Assembly (NCBI RefSeq): GCF_019345465.1
Contig: NZ_JAHKRC010000012.1
Span: forward strand, 124,001 to 188,000
Reading direction: 5' to 3'
Source of the DNA: Pseudomonas sp. NKUCC02_KPG
GTDB taxonomy: Bacteria > Pseudomonadota > Gammaproteobacteria > Pseudomonadales > Pseudomonadaceae
Length of the DNA stretch: 64,000 bases
Shown here: one piece after another, positions 33,980-43,163 of the stretch
How the letters are laid out: each line of letters opens with the position of its first letter
Numbering within the stretch: position 1 is the stretch's first letter
The notes under the pieces: model-generated
Database searches by the model: none
What the model was told of the DNA's origin: nothing
What the model saw: the letters and a program-made list of their open reading frames with translations, nothing else
Made by a program: the position numbers and the translations under genes

Positions 33980-34771
33980 TCAGATTGACTGTGCAACCCG
34001 AGCCAGCGGAAACAGGCGCTTGAAGTTTTCGGTGGTTTGCTCTGCAAAGCGCTCGTAAGACTCACCGCGCAACATGGCCAGAAAATCGGCGACTTCACGC
34101 ACGTACTGCGGCAGGTTAGGTTTGCCGCGATAGGGAATCGGGGCGAGGTAAGGCGAATCGGTCTCGACCAGCAGGCGATCTGCAGGCACCTGACGGGCCA
34201 CATCGCGCAGGGCATCGGCATTGCGAAAGGTCACAATCCCCGACAGCGAGATGTAGTAACCCATGTCCAGCGCCGCCTTGGCCATGTCCCAGTCTTCAGT
34301 GAAGCAGTGCAACACGCCAGCCTGGGGCAATGCCGCCTCACGCAGCAAGTTCAGGGTATCGGCGCGGGCGCCACGGGTATGAATAACCACCGGTTTGCCG
34401 GTCTGTTGCGCCGCTTCCAGATGCACCCGGAACGACAATTGCTGCAACTCGGCGGCTTCAGGCTCGTAGTGGTAGTCCAGACCGGTTTCACCGATCGCCA
34501 CCACCCTGGGGTGATTCAGCTCGCTCAACAACCAGTCCAACGCTGGCGCCGCTCCCGGCTGTACGTCCAGGGGGTGGACGCCCACCGAGCAATCCACATC
34601 GGCATACCGATCAGTCAGGGCTTTGACATCGGCCGCGTTGTCGGCGCTTACGCCGATACACAGAAAATGCCCGACACCGCGTTGACGCGCGGCCTCCAGA
34701 GCCGCGTCCAGCGAGCCGTCATGGGCGCTCAGATCAAGACGATCGAGATGACAATGAGAGTCAACCAACAT
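33980..34771 (-). CDS. TatD-family metal-dependent hydrolase
   Basis: The 263-residue TIM-barrel protein has the metal motif SHCHLD at residues 5-10, GETGLDYHYEP (about 95-105), VIHTRGA, CFTEDWD and the ETDSPYLAP block. TatD enzymes are 3'-5' DNA/RNA exonucleases or deoxyribonucleases. It ends the holB-side operon. In PAO1 a pilZ gene separates it from holB, but here only 32 bases lie between the two. Confidence 0.93.
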   Translation of the reverse strand: MLVDSHCHLDRLDLSAHDGSLDAALEAARQRGVGHFLCIGVSADNAADVKALTDRYADVDCSVGVHPLDVQPGAAPALDWLLSELNHPRVVAIGETGLDYHYEPEAAELQQLSFRVHLEAAQQTGKPVVIHTRGARADTLNLLREAALPQAGVLHCFTEDWDMAKAALDMGYYISLSGIVTFRNADALRDVARQVPADRLLVETDSPYLAPIPYRGKPNLPQYVREVADFLAMLRGESYERFAEQTTENFKRLFPLARVAQSI

Positions 34772-34803
34772 ACAAAAATTACCTGCTTATCAATTCAATC
34801 AAA

Positions 34804-35790
34804 TCAGCGCTGGCCGGGCAGGCTTGCCCACTGCACCAGTAACGCCTCGACCAACAGATCACGGTTAAGGTTGGCCTTGCTCAAGACCTTCTGGCGCTGG
34901 GCAAGAATCCAGTCCTGAATGTTCAGAACCTTGTCCTGCGGGGTTTTCTGCGCCAGGTATTGCAGCACTTTGCGCATGTCTTCCAACCCGAGCCCGGCTT
35001 CGTCCTGGGTCAGTTGATAGCGCAGGATCAGGTTCGACCAGTCGCAAAACCAGTCAAACAGCAACAGCAGCGGGATGGCTTTCCAGCTTTCCGCCAGTTG
35101 ACTGGCCGACAGCTCGCGCTTGAGCACCTTCTTGACGCCCTCCACCACCGCTGCCCGTTGTTCGCGAACACCCTGGGCCTGCAACTTGACGGCTCCCAGA
35201 GGCGATCCGGCGGCAAGGGTCAATAACTCGACCCGTTCAGCTTCGCCAGTATCAGGCAGGGCCTTGGCCAGCCATTCAAGGCTCAATGCCTGGCTCGGCA
35301 ACGGACAAGCCTGCTGCACGCAGCGACTGCGGATGGTCGGCAACAGTCGACTGGACTGATGGCTGACCAGCAGCAGGATGGTGTTGCCGGAGGGTTCTTC
35401 AAGGCTTTTGAGCAAGGCGTTGGCGGCGTTGATATTCATCGACTCTACCGGCTCGACCAGTACCACCTTGCGCCCGCCCAACTGGGCGGTCTGCACCACA
35501 AAACTGACCAGATCGCGCACCTGGTCGACCTTGATTGCCTTGTCAGCTTCTTCAGGCTCAAGAATGTAATGATCGGGGTGACTTCCCGCCGCCAGCAACG
35601 AGCAGGATTTGCATGTACCGCAGGCTTCAAGCCCGACCGGCTGCTTGCACAGCAGACTGGCCATCAGTCGTTCGGCCAGAGCCCGCTTGCCGATGCCCGC
35701 CGGCCCGTGCAGCAAATAGGCGTGGGCATGCTGCGCTCGCCCTGCCATTTGCTGCCACAGGCTGTCTTGCCACGGATAGGCCTCAGCCAC
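34804..35790 (-). CDS. holB: DNA polymerase III delta-prime subunit
   Basis: The 328-residue clamp-loader subunit shows HAYLLHGPAGIGKRALAE (degenerate P-loop), the zinc cysteines C-GTC-KSC, LLVSHQSSRLLPTIRSRC (sensor/SRC motif) and the helical collar domain. The GTG at 35790 (VAEAYPWQDSLW) is the correct start by homology; it overlaps the tmk stop by eight bases, and a longer frame up to 35862 is only the shadow of tmk. Confidence 0.93.
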   Translation of the reverse strand: MAEAYPWQDSLWQQMAGRAQHAHAYLLHGPAGIGKRALAERLMASLLCKQPVGLEACGTCKSCSLLAAGSHPDHYILEPEEADKAIKVDQVRDLVSFVVQTAQLGGRKVVLVEPVESMNINAANALLKSLEEPSGNTILLLVSHQSSRLLPTIRSRCVQQACPLPSQALSLEWLAKALPDTGEAERVELLTLAAGSPLGAVKLQAQGVREQRAAVVEGVKKVLKRELSASQLAESWKAIPLLLLFDWFCDWSNLILRYQLTQDEAGLGLEDMRKVLQYLAQKTPQDKVLNIQDWILAQRQKVLSKANLNRDLLVEALLVQWASLPGQR

Positions 35791-36424
35791 GGTGCAAGCC
35801 CAGCAATTCTGGCAACAAGGCGTCCAGTTGCCCTTGAACCTGTTCGAGCGTCTGCGCGGCATCGATCAGGCGATAACGCGCAGGCTCTGCCTTGGCGCGT
35901 TCAAGGTAGGTGCTGCGCACCGCATCGAAGAACGTGCGACCTTCCTGCTCGAAGCGGTCAAGTCGACCCCGGGCACTGGCCCGGGCCATGCCGACTTCAA
36001 TCGGCAGATCAAACACCAGGGTCAGATCAGGACGCAATGGACCCTGGACAAAGGTCTCTAGAGTCGCGATGCGTTCAAAGGACAACCCCCGACCGCCGCC
36101 CTGATACGCATAAGTGGCATCGGTAAAGCGATCACACAGCACCACCGCACCCCGGACCAACGCCGGGCGAATGACTTCGGCCAGATGCTGGGCGCGGGCT
36201 GCAAAGACCAGCAACAGCTCGGTGTCGGCACACATCGCGTCATCGCTGGGCGTGAGCAGCAGCTCGCGGATACGCTCGGCCAGCGGCGTGCCGCCGGGTT
36301 CGCGTGTCAGTACCACGTCGATACCTTCGGCGCGCAAGCGCTCTGCCAGGTACTCACGGTTGGTGCTTTTTCCTGCGCCTTCGGGGCCTTCCAGGGTAAT
36401 AAACAAGCCAGTCACAGGCAGCAA
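35783..36424 (-). CDS. tmk: Thymidylate kinase
   Basis: A 213-residue kinase with the P-loop EGPEGAGKST (about 12-21), TREPGGTPLAERIRELLL (the DR/TREPGG substrate loop), CDRFTDATYAYQGGGRG and the lid region RASARGRLDRFE. It makes dTDP. Three bases separate it from the mltG stop and it overlaps holB, so mltG-tmk-holB-tatD form one transcript. Confidence 0.96.
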   Translation of the reverse strand: MLPVTGLFITLEGPEGAGKSTNREYLAERLRAEGIDVVLTREPGGTPLAERIRELLLTPSDDAMCADTELLLVFAARAQHLAEVIRPALVRGAVVLCDRFTDATYAYQGGGRGLSFERIATLETFVQGPLRPDLTLVFDLPIEVGMARASARGRLDRFEQEGRTFFDAVRSTYLERAKAEPARYRLIDAAQTLEQVQGQLDALLPELLGLHRG

Positions 36425-36427
36425 TCC

Positions 36428-37522
36428 TTAATCAGTGTCTTTCGGGCCTTGCGGCTCGGCCGGGGGACTCTCCGGCTCGGCAGCAGGGGTCGGCGCGGGG
36501 CTCGAACGGTAATCGGCCCTGCGCTTGATCTGGAATTCGCGCACCGCATTGTTGTGCGCATCCAGGTCATCGGAAAACGTGTGGCTACCATCGCCCTTGG
36601 CCACAAAGTACAGGCTGGAGCCACTGACCGGGTGCAAAGCGGCATTAATCGCTTCACGCCCCACCATGGCAATGGGCGTAGGCGGCAAGCCAGGAATCGT
36701 ATAGGTGTTGTACGGCGTGGGTTCGCGCAAGTGGGCCCGTGTCAGCTTGCCGTTGTAACGCTCGCCCAGGCCATAGATCACCGTAGGATCGGTTTGCAGC
36801 GGCATGCCGATTTTCATCCGGCGCACAAAAACCCCGGCAATTTGCCCGCGCTCCTGTGGCACACCGGTTTCCTTCTCCACCAGTGACGCCATGATCAGCG
36901 CCTGATAAGGGTTGGCATAAGGCACGCTCGGATCACGCTGTTCCCACTCCTGGGCAAGCACTTTCTCAAGACGGTCGTAGGCTTTTTCCAGCAACTGGGC
37001 ATCGGTCATGCCGCGCACAAAGCGATAGGTGTCTGGAAAGAATCGACCTTCCGGAAATTCCCCGGCATGACCCAGCTTGGCCATGAGTTCGCTATCGCTC
37101 AGGCCATCGAGGGTCTGTTCGATTTTTTCATGCTTGGCCAAAGCGCTGCGCACCTGGCGAAAATTCCAGCCTTCAACCAGAGTCAGGCTGTATTGCACCA
37201 CTTCGCCACGCTGCCACAGACCAATAAGGTCCTGGGCGGTCATGCCCGGGGTCATGCGGTATTCACCGCTGTGCAACGGCTGGCCTTCAAGGTTGAAGCG
37301 CCAGTACACGCGCAACCAGAACGCGTCACGCAGCGTGTCGTCAGCTTCCAGACGATTGAACGTACCGGTCGGCGTGGCGCCAGCCGGTACATCGAGCAAT
37401 TGTTCCTGCGTCAGATTGAGCGGTTGGTCGAGCGCAGAATTGAGCTTCCAGGCGCTAGCGCCCAGCAGCAAGCCCGCCAGCACCAGACCTGTCTCCAGCA
37501 GCACCAAGAATTTACGTTTCAC
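36428..37522 (-). CDS. mltG: Endolytic murein transglycosylase MltG
   Basis: The 364-residue enzyme has one N-terminal membrane anchor (about 7-27) and a periplasmic YceG domain with LVEGWNFRQVRSAL, EGRFFPDTYRFVRG, the catalytic glutamate block ASLVEKETGVPQERGQIAGVF and QTDPTVIYGLGERYNG. The C-terminal tail after 335 is Pro/Ala/Glu-rich and disordered. It cleaves nascent glycan strands. It follows pabC by three bases. Confidence 0.94.
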   Translation of the reverse strand: MKRKFLVLLETGLVLAGLLLGASAWKLNSALDQPLNLTQEQLLDVPAGATPTGTFNRLEADDTLRDAFWLRVYWRFNLEGQPLHSGEYRMTPGMTAQDLIGLWQRGEVVQYSLTLVEGWNFRQVRSALAKHEKIEQTLDGLSDSELMAKLGHAGEFPEGRFFPDTYRFVRGMTDAQLLEKAYDRLEKVLAQEWEQRDPSVPYANPYQALIMASLVEKETGVPQERGQIAGVFVRRMKIGMPLQTDPTVIYGLGERYNGKLTRAHLREPTPYNTYTIPGLPPTPIAMVGREAINAALHPVSGSSLYFVAKGDGSHTFSDDLDAHNNAVREFQIKRRADYRSSPAPTPAAEPESPPAEPQGPKDTD

Positions 37523-37525
37523 GAA

Positions 37526-38344
37526 TCAAACATCCAGTAGGGTGCGAGCAATGCCTTGCAGTTTACGGGTGAGTGGCCCCACCGGCCAGCTCAGGTCTGC
37601 AAATGCGCGCACGGGCCAAACGCCATACACGCTGTTACAGAGGAAGAGTTCATCGGCCTGTTGCAGCTGCGCAAGGCTGATGTCAGTAACCAGACAAGGA
37701 ATGGCCAGGCGTTCGGCCTCGACCAGCAGTGCAGCCCGCATCACGCCGGCCACGCCACACCGGTGCAGGTCGGCGGTCATCAGAACCCCGTCACGCACCA
37801 TGAACAGATTGCTGAACACACCTTCAATCACCCGTCCCGACGTGTCGCGCATCAAGCCCTCGGCGTAGGCCGGGTCTTGCCATTCGGATCGCGCAATGAC
37901 CTGTTCGAGTCGATTGAGATGCTTGAGCCCCGCCAACAACGGCTGTTCAGCCAGACGGGTGGCGCAATCAAACAGCGCTATCCCTTGCAGCGCGTACGCT
38001 TGGGGATAAGCCGCAGCCGGACTGGCCTGAAGAATTCGTCGAGGCAAAGCCCCGGTGGACGCGCCATAACCACGCTGACTATCGCCACGGGTCAGGATGA
38101 GCTTGAGGACGCCCTCGCCCATCGCTTGCGCATATGCCAGCAATTCGCTGCGGATCAATGCCTGATCCGCAACAATCGCCAGCCGGGAACAACCGAGCGC
38201 CAGACGCTGCATATGCAGTTCCAGCAGCAGCGGTGTGCCAGCCTTGACGGCAATGGTCTCAAACAGACCATCACCATAGGCCAGCCCACGGTCTTTGAGC
38301 GACGCAAGAGCGTTCGCCGGCTGACCGTCGACCCAGCTTTGCAT
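37526..38344 (-). CDS. pabC: Aminodeoxychorismate lyase
   Basis: The 272-residue class IV PLP enzyme splits aminodeoxychorismate to p-aminobenzoate for folate synthesis. LAYGDGLFETIAVKAG, the KLILTRGDSQRGYG segment, LKHLNRLEQVIARSEW (PLP Lys) and VIEGVFSNLFMVRDG are in the expected order. Its ATG overlaps the fabF stop, as usual in this gammaproteobacterial cluster. Confidence 0.93.
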   Translation of the reverse strand: MQSWVDGQPANALASLKDRGLAYGDGLFETIAVKAGTPLLLELHMQRLALGCSRLAIVADQALIRSELLAYAQAMGEGVLKLILTRGDSQRGYGASTGALPRRILQASPAAAYPQAYALQGIALFDCATRLAEQPLLAGLKHLNRLEQVIARSEWQDPAYAEGLMRDTSGRVIEGVFSNLFMVRDGVLMTADLHRCGVAGVMRAALLVEAERLAIPCLVTDISLAQLQQADELFLCNSVYGVWPVRAFADLSWPVGPLTRKLQGIARTLLDV

Positions 38345-39588
38345 CAGTCGGCGTACCGACGGAACACCAACGAACCGTTTGTGCCGCCAAAACCGAATGA
38401 GTTGGACAGCACCACGTCGATCGGCATTTCACGCGCGGTGTGCGGCACGAAGTCCAGATCGCAGCCTTCATCAGGCTCGTCGAGGTTGATGGTCGGCGGG
38501 GCAATCTGGCTGTTGATGGCCAGTACGCTGAAAATCGCCTCGACCGCGCCCGCTGCACCCAACAGGTGACCGGTCATGGACTTGGTCGAACTCACCGCCA
38601 GTTTGTAGGCGTGATCACCAAACACCGACTTGATCGCCGACACTTCTGCCAGATCGCCAGCAGGGGTCGAGGTGCCGTGGGCGTTGATGTACTGCACTTG
38701 ATCAGCGTTCAGCTGGGCGTCACGCAGGGCATTGGTAATGCAGCGGGCCGCACCTGCACCATCGGCCGGAGGCGAGGTCATGTGGAAAGCGTCACCGCTC
38801 ATCCCAAAACCGATCAGCTCGGCGTAGATGGTCGCACCACGCGCCTTGGCATGTTCAAGCTCTTCGAGCACCAGCGCACCGGCACCGTCAGACAATACAA
38901 ATCCATCACGGCCTTTGTCCCACGGACGGCTGGCACGGGTTGGATCGTCGTTGCGGGTCGACAACGCACGGGAGGCACCAAAGCCGCCCATGCCCAGGCC
39001 GCAGGCGGCCATTTCGGCGCCGCCGGCAATCATCACGTCGGCTTCGCCGTAAGCAATGTTGCGAGCTGCCATGCCAATGCAATGCGTACCAGTGGTACAG
39101 GCAGTCGCGATGGCATAGTTAGGCCCCTGTGTACCCAGATGGATAGACAGAAAACCGGAAATCATGTTGATGATCGAACCGGGCACGAAAAACGGAGAAA
39201 TCCGTCGCGGGCCTTGCTCGTGCAAGGTACGGCTGGTTTCTTCGATATTGGTCAGACCGCCAATACCCGAACCCATTGCCACACCGATGCGCTCACGATT
39301 GGCGTCGGTAACTTCAAGGCCGGAATTACGCACAGCCTGAAACCCAGCTGCCAAACCGTATTGAATAAACAGGTCAAGTTTTCGGGCTTCTTTGACGGAG
39401 AGGTAATCCTCAACGTTAAAGCCCTGTACCGAGCCGCCAAAACGGGTGGAATAGGCAGAAAGATCCGTGTGTTCGATCAGACCAATGCCACTTCGGCCTG
39501 CCAGAATGCCTTGCCAGGTGCTCGGAACATCCGCACCCAGTGGCGACAACATCCCCATACCGGTGACTACGACGCGTCTACGCGACAC
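38344..39588 (-). CDS. fabF: 3-oxoacyl-[acyl-carrier-protein] synthase II
   Basis: This 414-residue condensing enzyme has the active-site Cys in ATACTTGTHCIG, then YINAHGTSTPAGD (His) and STKSMTGHLLGAAGAVE (Lys/His). The GTG at 39588 (SRRRVVVTGMGM follows) has GGAG seven bases upstream and gives the usual length; an ORF start at 39627 runs through the ribosome site. It elongates acyl-ACP in the fab cluster and lies 111 bases after acpP, past a partial terminator. Confidence 0.96.
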   Translation of the reverse strand: MSRRRVVVTGMGMLSPLGADVPSTWQGILAGRSGIGLIEHTDLSAYSTRFGGSVQGFNVEDYLSVKEARKLDLFIQYGLAAGFQAVRNSGLEVTDANRERIGVAMGSGIGGLTNIEETSRTLHEQGPRRISPFFVPGSIINMISGFLSIHLGTQGPNYAIATACTTGTHCIGMAARNIAYGEADVMIAGGAEMAACGLGMGGFGASRALSTRNDDPTRASRPWDKGRDGFVLSDGAGALVLEELEHAKARGATIYAELIGFGMSGDAFHMTSPPADGAGAARCITNALRDAQLNADQVQYINAHGTSTPAGDLAEVSAIKSVFGDHAYKLAVSSTKSMTGHLLGAAGAVEAIFSVLAINSQIAPPTINLDEPDEGCDLDFVPHTAREMPIDVVLSNSFGFGGTNGSLVFRRYAD

Positions 39589-39636
39589 AGCACTCTCCTT
39601 TATTCTATTGACGACACTTTGCATCACGCCTAAAGA

Positions 39637-39670
39637 AAAAACCGCACGCCAGAGCGGCAGTGCGGTTTTT
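39637..39670 (-). terminator. Intrinsic terminator between acpP and fabF
   Basis: On the minus strand AAAAACCGCAC and GTGCGGTTTTTT flank a 12-base loop. Such a site lets acpP reach higher mRNA levels than fabF through partial read-through. Confidence 0.85.
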
Positions 39671-39699
39671 CCATGACAGCGAGCAACGATTACAAACTA

Positions 39700-39936
39700 T
39701 TACGCCTGGTGGCTAGTAACGTAATCGATAGCGGCTTGTACAGTAGTGATCTTTTCAGCTTCTTCGTCAGGAATCTCAGTCTCGAATTCCTCTTCCAGAG
39801 CCATCACAAGCTCAACGGTGTCAAGGGAGTCGGCACCCAGGTCTTCAACGAAGGAAGCGGCATTGGTCACTTCTTCTTCTTTAACGCCCAGTTGCTCGGC
39901 AACGATTTTCTTGACGCGCTCTTCGATGGTGCTCAT
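39700..39936 (-). CDS. acpP: Acyl carrier protein
   Basis: The 78-residue acidic protein carries the phosphopantetheine serine in GADSLDTVELVMALEEEF (Ser37-region). It shuttles acyl chains among the Fab enzymes encoded around it. It has its own 190-base upstream gap after fabG, which suggests an additional promoter, and an intrinsic terminator after it. Confidence 0.98.
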   Translation of the reverse strand: MSTIEERVKKIVAEQLGVKEEEVTNAASFVEDLGADSLDTVELVMALEEEFETEIPDEEAEKITTVQAAIDYVTSHQA

Positions 39937-40127
39937 ACCTTGTTTTCACTCCTAATGGACAAATTCAGGCAGCTGGCCAGTGGGCAAGTGTATCGAAAGC
40001 CTTTTCAGTTTTTCAACTGAAAGCTTTGCACTCACACCGCAACAACCGGCTGCCTATAAATAGATTGCAGCTTTATAACGGATTTTAGACAGCTCGTATG
40101 ACATTTTTTTGAAGCAATCCGTCACAT

Positions 40128-40871
40128 TTAACTCATGTACATCCCGCCGTTGACCGGGATTGTAGCCCCTGTCACGTAGGCTGCACCGTCAGATGCCAGG
40201 AAAGCGACCACGTTTGCGATCTCTTGAGCCTGGCCCAAACGGCCCAGCGGAATCTGCGTCTGCAAGGCTTCGCGCTGTGCCTCTGGCAATTCACGGGTCA
40301 TATCGGTATCGATAAAGCCCGGAGCCACCGAGTTGACAGTGATCGAGCGCGAGCCCACTTCACGTGCCAGCGCACGACCGAAACCTTCAAGGCCTGCCTT
40401 GGCGGCGGCGTAGTTTACTTGGCCTGCGTTGCCCATGGCACCCACAACAGAGCCAATATTGATAATTCGTCCCCAGCGGGCCTTGGTCATGCCACGCAAA
40501 ACCCCCTTGGACAGGCGATACAGACTGTTCAGGTTGGTATCGATAACGTCATGCCATTCGTCATCTTTCATGCGCATCATCAGGTTATCGCGGGTGATAC
40601 CGGCATTATTGACCAGAATCGCCGGAGCACCGAACTGCTCCTGGATGCTCGCCAGCACCGCAGCAACCGATTCGCTGCTGGTGACATTGAGTTCCATGCC
40701 AGTGCCCTGAACACCGTTTTCTTTCAGGGTGGCAGCAATACGCTCGGCACCGGCTTGCGAAGTCGCAGTGCCGATGACCACGGCGCCCTGACGACCCAAC
40801 TCCAATGCAATAGCCTGGCCAATGCCACGGCTTGCGCCTGTTACCAGTGCAACTTTACCTTGCAAGCTCAT
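40128..40871 (-). CDS. fabG: 3-oxoacyl-[acyl-carrier-protein] reductase
   Basis: The 247-residue NADPH reductase has TGASRGIGQAIA (nucleotide loop), NNAGIT, the catalytic Ser in NIGSVVG, YAAAKAG (Tyr-Lys) and the C-terminal GMYMS. The ATG at 40871 is preceded by AGGAG; the frame is open upstream into fabD's end but that part is not coding. It is 16 bases downstream of fabD. Confidence 0.97.
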   Translation of the reverse strand: MSLQGKVALVTGASRGIGQAIALELGRQGAVVIGTATSQAGAERIAATLKENGVQGTGMELNVTSSESVAAVLASIQEQFGAPAILVNNAGITRDNLMMRMKDDEWHDVIDTNLNSLYRLSKGVLRGMTKARWGRIINIGSVVGAMGNAGQVNYAAAKAGLEGFGRALAREVGSRSITVNSVAPGFIDTDMTRELPEAQREALQTQIPLGRLGQAQEIANVVAFLASDGAAYVTGATIPVNGGMYMS

Positions 40872-40887
40872 GCAGGCTTCTCCTGAT

Positions 40888-41826
40888 TCAGACCAGAGCC
40901 AATCGCGCAGCGGCGAAGGCATCCGGGGTATTCAAATTGTGGGTCGTCACGCCTTCAGCGCAACGCTTGCTGATGCCTACCAGGACCTTGCCCGGACCGC
41001 ACTCAACCAGATCAACCGGGCCGCCAGCCGCAAGCACCTGTACCGACTCAACCCAGCGCACTGGCTTGTACAACTGTTCGAGCAAGTCGCGCTTGAGGGT
41101 TGGCAAATCGGCTGCAACAGCGGCACTGACGTTCTGCACCAAGGCAATGGTCGGCATTTTCCAGTCGATCGCCTCGATGGACTCGGCAAAACGCTCAGCG
41201 GCAGGACGCATCAGCTCGCAGTGCGAAGGCACGCTCACCGGCAACGGCAATGCACGCTTGGCGCCTTTGGCCTTGCACAGCTCCATGGCGCGCTCAACAG
41301 CAGCCTTGGCGCCAGCGATCACGACCTGGCCCGGCGAGTTGAAGTTCACTGCGCTGACCACTTCACCTTGCGCCGCTTCGGCACAGGCCGCCAGCACGTC
41401 AGCATCTTCCAGGCCCAGGATTGCTGCCATGGCACCCTGGCCGGCCGGTACGGCTTCTTGCATCAGTTGACCGCGACGCTCAACCAGTTTGACCGCCTCA
41501 GCCAATGTCAGGCATTCGGCAGCAACCAACGCGCTGTACTCGCCCAGGCTATGGCCTGCAACAAAGTCAGGGCGCTTGCCTCCTTCGGCCAGCCACAGGC
41601 GCCACAGGGCAATCGAGGCGGCCAGAATGGCAGGCTGGGTAATGTCGGTTTGATTCAGCTTCTCTGCAGGACCTTCCTGGATCAGCGCCCACAGGTCGTA
41701 ACCCAGAGCAGCGGAAGCTTCTTTAAATGTTTCCAGGACCAGCGGATGCTCCGCGCCCAGCTCGGCCAACATGCCGAGGGACTGCGAACCCTGCCCTGGA
41801 AAGACAAATGCGAGGGATGTAGACAT
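40888..41826 (-). CDS. fabD: Malonyl-CoA-ACP transacylase
   Basis: This 312-residue enzyme begins with FVFPGQGSQSLGM. The nucleophile Ser is in AGHSLGEYSALVAA (about 90-103), the QEAVPAGQGAMAAILGL block follows, and the catalytic His is in VSVPSHCELM. It loads malonyl groups on ACP. It sits between plsX and fabG in the conserved order. Confidence 0.97.
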   Translation of the reverse strand: MSTSLAFVFPGQGSQSLGMLAELGAEHPLVLETFKEASAALGYDLWALIQEGPAEKLNQTDITQPAILAASIALWRLWLAEGGKRPDFVAGHSLGEYSALVAAECLTLAEAVKLVERRGQLMQEAVPAGQGAMAAILGLEDADVLAACAEAAQGEVVSAVNFNSPGQVVIAGAKAAVERAMELCKAKGAKRALPLPVSVPSHCELMRPAAERFAESIEAIDWKMPTIALVQNVSAAVAADLPTLKRDLLEQLYKPVRWVESVQVLAAGGPVDLVECGPGKVLVGISKRCAEGVTTHNLNTPDAFAAARLALV

Positions 41827-41952
41827 GTAACAAGCCCCTAATGATCTTGTCGTCGGAGAATTGACGTCCTACCGTAGTGGACGCAAGAAACTGACAGTTG
41901 GATGGCTGATTGGACCGAGCGGTCACATTTAAGCATCAGCCCGGCAAAACGC

Positions 41953-42963
41953 CTACGGCAACAACCCTTCAAGGCGCCCATACAAACGCTTTGGCAGGTC
42001 TTCATGGATTTCAATCAATGCGCGCTCTATCGCACTCTGAAAGCCCTGAGCACCTGCCGAACCGTGACTCTTGATCACAATCCCCTGAAGCCCGAGAAAG
42101 CTCGCACCGTTATGACGCGCGGGCGCCAGGTCGGCCTGAAGGCGCCGCATCAACGGCAACGCCAGCGCACCTACACAGCGACTGAACAGGTTACGCCTGA
42201 ACACCGCCTCAAGCCTGCTCGAAATCATGGTCGCAAGACCTTCGCTGGACTTGAGCATGATATTGCCGACAAACCCGTCACACACCACCACGTCAGCCTC
42301 GCCACGGTACACACCATCACCCTCGACAAAGCCGATGTAGTGCAGCCCGGACGCCGCCTGCAACAACGCAGCCGCCTCTTTGACCTGCTGATTGCCCTTG
42401 ACGTCTTCGGTGCCGATATTGAGCAAGGCAACCCGTGGACGAAGCACACCCAGCGCCTGCGCCGCCACCGACCCCATGACTGCAAACTGGAACAACTGCC
42501 CGGCCGTGCAATCGACATTCGCGCCCAAGTCCAGCAACTGACAGTAGCCCGTCTGGGTCGGCACCGCCGCCACCATCGCCGGACGATCGATCCCCGGCAA
42601 GGTCTTGAGCACATGACGGGACAACGCCATCAGTGCGCCGGTATTGCCGGAACTGACACAGGCTTGCACCTTGCCATCACGGAGCAACTCCAGCGCCACA
42701 CGCATGGAAGAGTCAGGCTTGCTGCGCAAGGCATTGGAAGGCCGCTCATTCATGGCAATCACTTCAGAAGCAGGGGTAATCGTCAGGCGCGAGCGATCCA
42801 CAGCCGAATGGCCAGCGATCAAGGTTTCAAGTATGGAGGGTTGACCGACGAGGGTCAGGTGTAACGAGGGAGTAGCAGACAGGCAGGCAATGCAGGCCTG
42901 AACAATGCTGCGGGGACCGAAGTCCCCGCCCATTGCGTCGATCGCGATGACCTGAGCGGACAA
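41953..42963 (-). CDS. plsX: Phosphate acyltransferase PlsX
   Basis: A 336-residue soluble enzyme making acyl-phosphate from acyl-ACP for phospholipid synthesis. IDAMGGDFGPRSIVQA opens the protein, SKPDSSMRVALELLRDGKVQACVSSGNTGALMALSRHVLK is the family core, and GADLPARHNGASFLG-like RHNGASFLGLQGIVIKSHGSA lies near the end. It starts four bases after rpmF and probably is co-transcribed with it. Confidence 0.96.
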   Translation of the reverse strand: MSAQVIAIDAMGGDFGPRSIVQACIACLSATPSLHLTLVGQPSILETLIAGHSAVDRSRLTITPASEVIAMNERPSNALRSKPDSSMRVALELLRDGKVQACVSSGNTGALMALSRHVLKTLPGIDRPAMVAAVPTQTGYCQLLDLGANVDCTAGQLFQFAVMGSVAAQALGVLRPRVALLNIGTEDVKGNQQVKEAAALLQAASGLHYIGFVEGDGVYRGEADVVVCDGFVGNIMLKSSEGLATMISSRLEAVFRRNLFSRCVGALALPLMRRLQADLAPARHNGASFLGLQGIVIKSHGSAGAQGFQSAIERALIEIHEDLPKRLYGRLEGLLP

Positions 42964-42967
42964 GTGA

Positions 42968-43150
42968 TTACTCGTCAGCGCCCTTGTCGATCACTTTACG
43001 ACCACGGTATACGCCTTCTGGCGATACGTGGTGACGCAGGTGAATTTCACCGGTGGTTTTTTCTACGGACAGAGTGCTAGCCGAAAGAGCATCGTGCGAA
43101 CGACGCATGTCACGGGCAGAGCGGGATTTTTTGTTCTGCTGAACAGCCAT
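42968..43150 (-). CDS. rpmF: Ribosomal protein bL32
   Basis: The 60-residue basic protein starts MAVQQNKKSRSARDMRRSHD and ends in GVYRGRKVIDKG, standard for bL32. The zinc-binding cysteines of some bL32 forms are not present, as usual in this group. yceD is 13 bases upstream. Confidence 0.98.
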   Translation of the reverse strand: MAVQQNKKSRSARDMRRSHDALSASTLSVEKTTGEIHLRHHVSPEGVYRGRKVIDKGADE

Positions 43151-43163
43151 AATTAATTAACTC

